From Phytohabitans sp037414955 (GTDB lineage: Bacteria > Actinomycetota > Actinomycetes > Mycobacteriales > Micromonosporaceae): a stretch of 64,000 nt of DNA. The translations under genes and the position numbers were made by a program. The stretch is taken from the NCBI GenBank assembly GCA_037414955.1, contig JBBEWH010000070.1, positions 62,001 through 126,000 on the forward strand. Reading direction: 5' to 3'. Shown one piece after another: positions 62,070 to 64,000 of this stretch. Numbering within the stretch: position 1 is the first letter of the stretch; every line of letters begins with the position of its first letter. The notes under the pieces were generated by a model, which saw only the letters and a program-made list of their open reading frames with translations, did not search any database and was not told the origin of the DNA.

Positions 62070-64000
62070 TTAGGAGGTGTGTTCCTTCTTGACCTGCTCG
62101 GCCAGGTGGGTGGGCATCGGGTCGTAGCGGGTGAACGCGCGGGAGAACGTGCCGGCGCCCGAGGTCATCGAGCGCAGCTCGACCGCGTACCGGACCAGCT
62201 CGGTCGCCGGCACCTCGGCCCGCACCAGCGTGCGCTCGCTGCCGGCGGCGTCGGGCTCGGTGCCCAGCACCCGCCCGCGCCGCCCGGACAGGTCGCTCAT
62301 GACCGCGCCGACGAACGAGTCGGGTATCCGGATGACCACCTCGTCGACCGGTTCGAGCAGCTGGATCTGGCCCTTCTCGGCGGCCTCGCGCAGGGCCAGC
62401 GAGCCGGCCGTCTGGAAGGCCGCGTCCGAGGAGTCGACGCTGTGCGCCTTGCCGTCGAAGAGCGTGACCCGGACGTCCACCACGGGGTACCCGGCGACCA
62501 GGCCGCGCTCCATCTGGGCCCGGACGCCCTTCTCCACCGAGGGGATGTAGTTGTGCGGCACCACGCCGCCGACGATCTTGTCGACGAACTCGAAGCCTTC
62601 GCCGCGGGCCAGCGGCTGGACCTTGACGTCGCAGACCGCGTACTGGCCGTGGCCGCCGGACTGCTTGACATGCCGGCCATGGCCGGTGGCCTCGGCGGCG
62701 AACGTCTCCCGCAACGCCACCCGCACCGGTTCGGTCTCCAGGTCGACGCCGCCGGCGCGCAGCCGGTCGAGCACCACGTCGGCGTGCGCCTCGCCCATGC
62801 ACCACAGCACCAGCTGGTGGGTCTCGGCGTTGCGTTCCAGCCGCATCGTCGGGTCGCCGGCGACCAGCCGGCCCAGGTTCTTGGCCAGCGCGTCCTCGTC
62901 GGCGCGGGTCTTCGCCACGATCGCGACCGGCAGCAGCGGCTCCGGCATGTCCCACGGCGCGACCAGCAGCGGGTCGTCCTTGGCGGAGATCGTGTCCCCG
63001 GTCTCGGCGCTGCCGGACTTGGTGATCGCGCAGACGTCGCCGGCCACGCAGTGCGGCACCTCGCGGAGGTTGGCGCCCAGCGGCGAGTAGATGTGCGCGA
63101 TCCGCTCGTCGTTGTCGTGGTCGGGGTGGCCGCGCTCCTCCATGCCGTGGCCGGAGACGTGCACGACGGCCTCCGGGCGCAGGGTGCCGGAGAACACCCG
63201 GACGAGGGACACCCGGCCGACGTGCCGGTCGATGGTGGTCTTGACGACCTCGGCGACCAGCGGCCCGTTCGGGTCGCAGGTGAGCGGCGGTCGGGGTGCG
63301 CCGTCGACGCCGGTGACCACGGGCAGGTCGTGCTCCAGCGGGGTGGGGAAGGCCTTCGTGAGCAGCTCCAGCAGCGCGTCGAGGCCGACCTCGGTCTCGG
63401 CGCAGACCGGGACCACCGGGTAGAAGTGGCCGCGCGCGACCGCCTTCTCCAGGTCGGTGATCAGGACCTCGACCTCGATCTCCTCGCCGCCGAGGTAGCG
63501 GTCCATCAGCGTCTCGTCTTCGCTTTCCGCGATGATGCCCTCGATCAACTCGTTGCGGGCCTCCTCGATCGCGGGCAGGTGCTCGGGGTCGGGCTCACGG
63601 ACCTGCGGCGGGTAGCCCTCGGAATAGTCGAACACCCGCTGGGTGATCAACCCCATCAGGCCGACGGTGGACTCGCCGTCGTCGCCCAGCATCGGCAGGT
63701 ACAGCGGCATGACGTTGTCGCCGAACACCCGCTGGCACAGCGCCACCGTCTCGTCGAAGTCGGCCCGCTGGTGGTCGAGCCGGGTGACCGCGACGGCCCG
63801 CGGCATGCCGACCGCGGCGCACTCCTCCCACAGCGTGGCGGTGGCCGCGTCCATGCCGTCGACGGCCGACACGACGAACAGCGCGGCGTCCGCGGCCCGG
63901 AGGCCGGCGCGCAGCTCGCCGACGAAGTCGGCGTAGCCGGGGCTGTCCAGCAGGTTGACCTTGACCCCGTCGTGGATCAGGGGAGCGCAGGCCAGGGTGA
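62070..64000 (-). CDS. Elongation factor G-like protein EF-G2, 5' end beyond the window
   Basis: At least 643 residues of a translation GTPase paralogue. From the edge inward: G3 motif as DSPGYADFVGELRAGL rather than DTPGH; G4 as TRLDHQ rather than NKxD; then domain II (RPEAVVHVSGHGMEERG), domain III, domain IV (RETFAAEATGHGRHVKQSGG) and domain V (PATELVRYAVELRSMTSGAG). These substitutions and the length fit actinobacterial EF-G2, a paralogue of EF-G whose task in translation is unclear. The start and G1 lie beyond 64000. It ends HLAEQVKKEHTS at 62070. Confidence 0.92.
   Translation of the reverse strand, partial: TLACAPLIHDGVKVNLLDSPGYADFVGELRAGLRAADAALFVVSAVDGMDAATATLWEECAAVGMPRAVAVTRLDHQRADFDETVALCQRVFGDNVMPLYLPMLGDDGESTVGLMGLITQRVFDYSEGYPPQVREPDPEHLPAIEEARNELIEGIIAESEDETLMDRYLGGEEIEVEVLITDLEKAVARGHFYPVVPVCAETEVGLDALLELLTKAFPTPLEHDLPVVTGVDGAPRPPLTCDPNGPLVAEVVKTTIDRHVGRVSLVRVFSGTLRPEAVVHVSGHGMEERGHPDHDNDERIAHIYSPLGANLREVPHCVAGDVCAITKSGSAETGDTISAKDDPLLVAPWDMPEPLLPVAIVAKTRADEDALAKNLGRLVAGDPTMRLERNAETHQLVLWCMGEAHADVVLDRLRAGGVDLETEPVRVALRETFAAEATGHGRHVKQSGGHGQYAVCDVKVQPLARGEGFEFVDKIVGGVVPHNYIPSVEKGVRAQMERGLVAGYPVVDVRVTLFDGKAHSVDSSDAAFQTAGSLALREAAEKGQIQLLEPVDEVVIRIPDSFVGAVMSDLSGRRGRVLGTEPDAAGSERTLVRAEVPATELVRYAVELRSMTSGAGTFSRAFTRYDPMPTHLAEQVKKEHTS

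Overview
The window is high-GC, gene-dense DNA from an actinobacterium, probably a member of the Micromonosporaceae. That placement is inference from base composition, frequent GTG starts and the protein families present: a DUF574-type SAM methyltransferase, DUF1707, DUF3618, DUF4235 and GPP34 proteins, an F420-type luciferase-like oxidoreductase, and EF-G2. No rRNA, tRNA, CRISPR array, transposase or prophage was found.

Layout. 1-6.3 kb: a secreted GH6 cellulase (cut by the left edge) behind a CebR-like operator, a MEDS/anti-sigma-type ATPase, a membrane-anchored CBM2-like protein, a tandem glycerophosphodiesterase and a TM-helix channel-like protein. 6.3-20 kb: housekeeping and regulatory genes, many short, including an MFS carrier, SRPBCC, DUF2795, YihY/BrkB, ChaB, aldehyde dehydrogenase, an FAD amine-oxidase-like protein, a methyltransferase coupled to a GGDEF-EAL protein, an Mth938-like protein and a FetB-like permease. 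20.2-30.1 kb: a tightly overlapping cluster for an activated heptose and its transfer (carbamoyltransferase, GT2, GmhB-GT9 fusion, two further glycosyltransferases, GmhA, HldE, SDR, GT9), followed by topoisomerase IB. 31-45 kb: secreted propellers, SUKH, a five-repeat DUF1707 protein, RecQ, an F420-type oxidoreductase, MarR, GPP34/GNAT, a frame-shifted MscS gene, a holin-like/DUF3618/DUF4235 operon and a cold-shock gene with a strong terminator. 45-64 kb: two aldo/keto reductases, a Tam-type methyltransferase, an adenosine-deaminase-family enzyme, a TetR/VOC divergent pair, a two-component system, a GH63-like hydrolase, a cyclopropane synthase-like protein, ThrS, a secreted beta-helix, PadR, HIT, a small Rossmann/TIR-like protein and EF-G2 (cut by the right edge).

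The most striking content is not a protein. About 25 copies of one long palindrome (outer arm CATGATCAAGGCGTCC, usually 56 bp in total) sit between genes across the window, nearly always at a gene 3' end. The outer arms are fixed, while the inner stem varies with matching changes on both sides. In at least 12 genes the TGA inside the repeat's ATGATCA is the stop codon, so the repeat has become part of the coding sequence end; in all of these the last residue is Ser, Pro or Thr. About eight copies are stretched by inserts, mostly G/C-rich and one AT-rich. Other palindromes and tandem arrays here also begin with GATC (GATCTTGCACT, GATCGAGGGC, GATCAACACAAC, GATCGTTGTCCC). This suggests a broader system of GATC-ended palindromic intergenic elements acting as bidirectional terminators, REP-like mobile repeats or chromosome-organising sites.
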